Origin: Tamarix chinensis
Lineage: Eukaryota > Streptophyta > Magnoliopsida > Caryophyllales > Tamaricaceae
DNA length: 64,000 nt
Direction: 5' to 3'
Assembly: GCA_030549775.1 (NCBI GenBank)
Contig: CM060181.1
Span: 55,475,201 to 55,539,200 of the forward strand
Below are positions 62,190 to 64,000 of the stretch, in pieces; position 1 is the first letter of the stretch; every line of letters begins with the position of its first letter. The position numbers were made by a program, and so were the translations under genes. The notes under the pieces were generated by a model that was not told the DNA's origin, ran no database searches, and saw nothing but the letters and a program-made list of their open reading frames with translations.

Positions 62190-64000
62190 ATCAATTGGCT
62201 GGGCAAAGACAAGGGAGGTGCAGATGCCAGGCATGCCACCCGGTGTCAGCAGTCGAGGCGATTCTACCATATCAGGGGCGGCAGAGTCGAGGGAAGAGGG
62301 AAACGGAAAAGGCAGGGTGCTCAGGAGAGGGGAAAAGGGTCGGTTGGGACTGAATTAGTGAAAGAAAGCGACAAGAGAGAGAGGGGAGGACGACCGGGCT
62401 GTTTAGGTGGCTGCCGGCAAGTGTAGGGTTATAGGGTCGGGCGTAGGCAATGTGGGAAGAAGAGGGGTGGATCGGACGGTCCAGGGGAAAGAAAGAAAAG
62501 AAGAAAAAGGGTGGTTCGGTTGGTTGGGGCGCTGGGGCGCAGAAGAAAAAAAGAGGTGGCTTGGGCCGCACTAGACGGGGGAAGGGAGAAGGGAGTTCGG
62601 CCGGCGTGCTGGCCCATTTCCGACGAGGAGAAGGAAAATAAGAAATGGAGAAAGGAAAGAAAAGGAAGAAAAAGGAAAAGAAAGGAGAAAAAAGGAAAAA
62701 GAAAATTAGATGGGTTGGGGTATTTTGGGTGTTTGGTATTATTATATTCTTTTTTATATTTAAAGTTAATAATACTTATTATAATAGTATTAATTAAATT
62801 CCTTTTTATATTAATTTGGCTATTTTGGATAAATTTCCTTAATTTTCATGTTAATTAGTAGAATACCCTAATTTTTCCCTAATTAAATTCTTCATTATTT
62901 TCCTCTTGATTTATCTTAATTAACTCTCTTAATTTTAATAAAATCATTTATTTAATCAATTTTCCTAATAAATTCTTATTTAGCCATAATTTTCAGAATT
63001 ACAATTTTGCAGTATTTCATCATACTAGTGTACAAGGGAAACATAATATCCTCCAACCTCAGTCACCTAATAATTAAGTATCAATACACCATATAGGGTT
63101 CTTAGGTCACCTATATAGTAGACAAGGGCCTTCCTAAGGCACAACAGCATACTAGCGAACCAAAATCAAATGATCACTACACCATAACTCTATGGTAGCT
63201 AATCCTAGAGAGAAACCATTCCAAAATTTGGGTCTTCTACCTTATATATTAATACTTTATGAGCTTATCACAAATTTCACATACTACATAATAATTACCA
63301 TTTCCATACTTAACCATTTTTTCTTTTATTTCTTATTATTAAAGTAAACCCTAAGGTCATAGACCTATTTCAAAGCTAAAATCAACATGAAGGTCAAACT
63401 ATCAAAAGTATAAGATCATCCTAATCTCAAATTATTCACAATAGATGTATTAGGTTACCCAAAATTCCTTTAAAACCCTAATTTTGACATTTTATCCAAT
63501 TTCATACCATACATCATTATTATGAGAAATTTTTCATAAAAAGGCTAAAATATAATAATTTAAAATATTTTAGCACATAGTTAATCTTTGCGATTTAGAG
63601 ATCGACTATATTTTCTAGTTTTCATACATTTAATAAGTTAAGCCAACAAACCCTAATCATGCACTTCTACCATGCCTTAATTTTTATGCAACATATATGT
63701 ACATTTTATAGCATGACATGGTATTTAATAGGCCATTTAATATCATGGTACATGTAGGGAAACATTTCTAACCCTAAATCATGTGGATAATAGTTATCAA
63801 ATCCTAACCATAACTATGTATACATGTTTCTATGCTATTTATAACAACCCTAGATACAATACAATAACGATCATGAGATATTCGTCATGGAATTTAAATC
63901 ATCATTTTATAGGGTTATAAACCCTAAAAAACCCTAAGCATGCATACACAAAATATTTAACATATTACTCATTCATATTAGTTAACTTAACAACAATTGT

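Larger units (their letters stand above)
58065..63019 (+). mobile_element. Giant solo LTR D (family 1), 4955 bp, nested in F
   Basis: It starts TGTAACACCCCCAAATTTACT and ends GCAGTATTTCA. TCATA flanks it (58060-58064 and 63020-63024). Its blocks match B in order along nearly the whole length: hairpin array 58745-59085, C+T-rich part, near-palindrome at 60307, large (AAT)n tracts, G-rich block 61735-62100, TATTTATAG at 62181 and purine-rich block 62640-62705. It is the longest copy, mainly through expanded AAT repeats. Confidence 0.9.
56815..64000 (+). mobile_element. Family-2 LTR copy F, interrupted twice and cut by the window end
   Basis: The start at about 56815 (TTTTAACTCCCTTATTTTTA) aligns with the start of E, with an altered terminus. 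It continues at 57246-58064 with the same order of blocks as E. After solo LTR D it resumes at 63025 with a match to E at 47880 onwards (CATARTATCCTCC, then the block around 48060). The two interruptions are the hAT-like element 56889-57245 and solo LTR D. The right end lies beyond the window. Confidence 0.68.

Overview
The window is nuclear DNA of a flowering plant, A+T-rich and dominated by retrotransposons. The evidence is a host gene with five short exons and GT-AG introns, LTR retrotransposons primed by initiator-Met tRNA, many (AAT)n microsatellites and several nested insertions. The species cannot be named from the sequence. No tRNA, rRNA, CRISPR array or bacterial operon was seen.

The only host gene that looks intact lies at 13935-16272 (+). 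It encodes a 276-residue 4'-phosphopantetheinyl transferase of the Sfp/AASDHPPT type, which activates carrier proteins. It sits in a small island of higher G+C between a decayed Ty1/copia fragment and repeats.

Left arm, 1-13020: a decayed Ty3/gypsy element with both LTRs (1126 to about 7845), a 3 kb LTR-like block ending at 10943, and a copia pol fragment (about 10985-13020). Middle, 17560-31610: GGGT-rich hAT-like relics, a 108-bp tandem duplication, a minus-strand SIRE-like copia remnant (gag, PBS and a 1.4 kb LTR, plus a decayed extra ORF), and a minus-strand Ty3/gypsy element (24479-30674). A 329-bp hAT-like element with iterated CCGATATT motifs has split the integrase of that gypsy element, leaving an 8-bp target duplication.

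Right half, 33973-64000: this is the most striking part. Four giant solo LTRs of one family (A 33978-38123, B 39693-44427, C 49254-53842, D 58065-63019; 4.1-5.0 kb) lie in the same orientation. Each is flanked by its own perfect 5-bp target-site duplication (GGTAT, GTATA, CCAAG, TCATA). They share a block of six short hairpin modules; A, B and D also share palindromes, (AAT)n tracts, a G-rich block and a TATA box 830-896 bp from the 3' end. C is nested inside a second-family solo LTR (E, 46867-54903, duplication GTATA), and D is nested inside another copy of that second family (F). A CCGGTC-rich hAT-like element also sits in F. The long open frames in this half are low-complexity by-products of the repeats, not genes.

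Every retrotransposon coding region seen is broken by stops and frameshifts. The history is one of repeated insertion followed by LTR-LTR recombination and decay. Apart from the transferase gene, nothing here looks able to make a functional protein.
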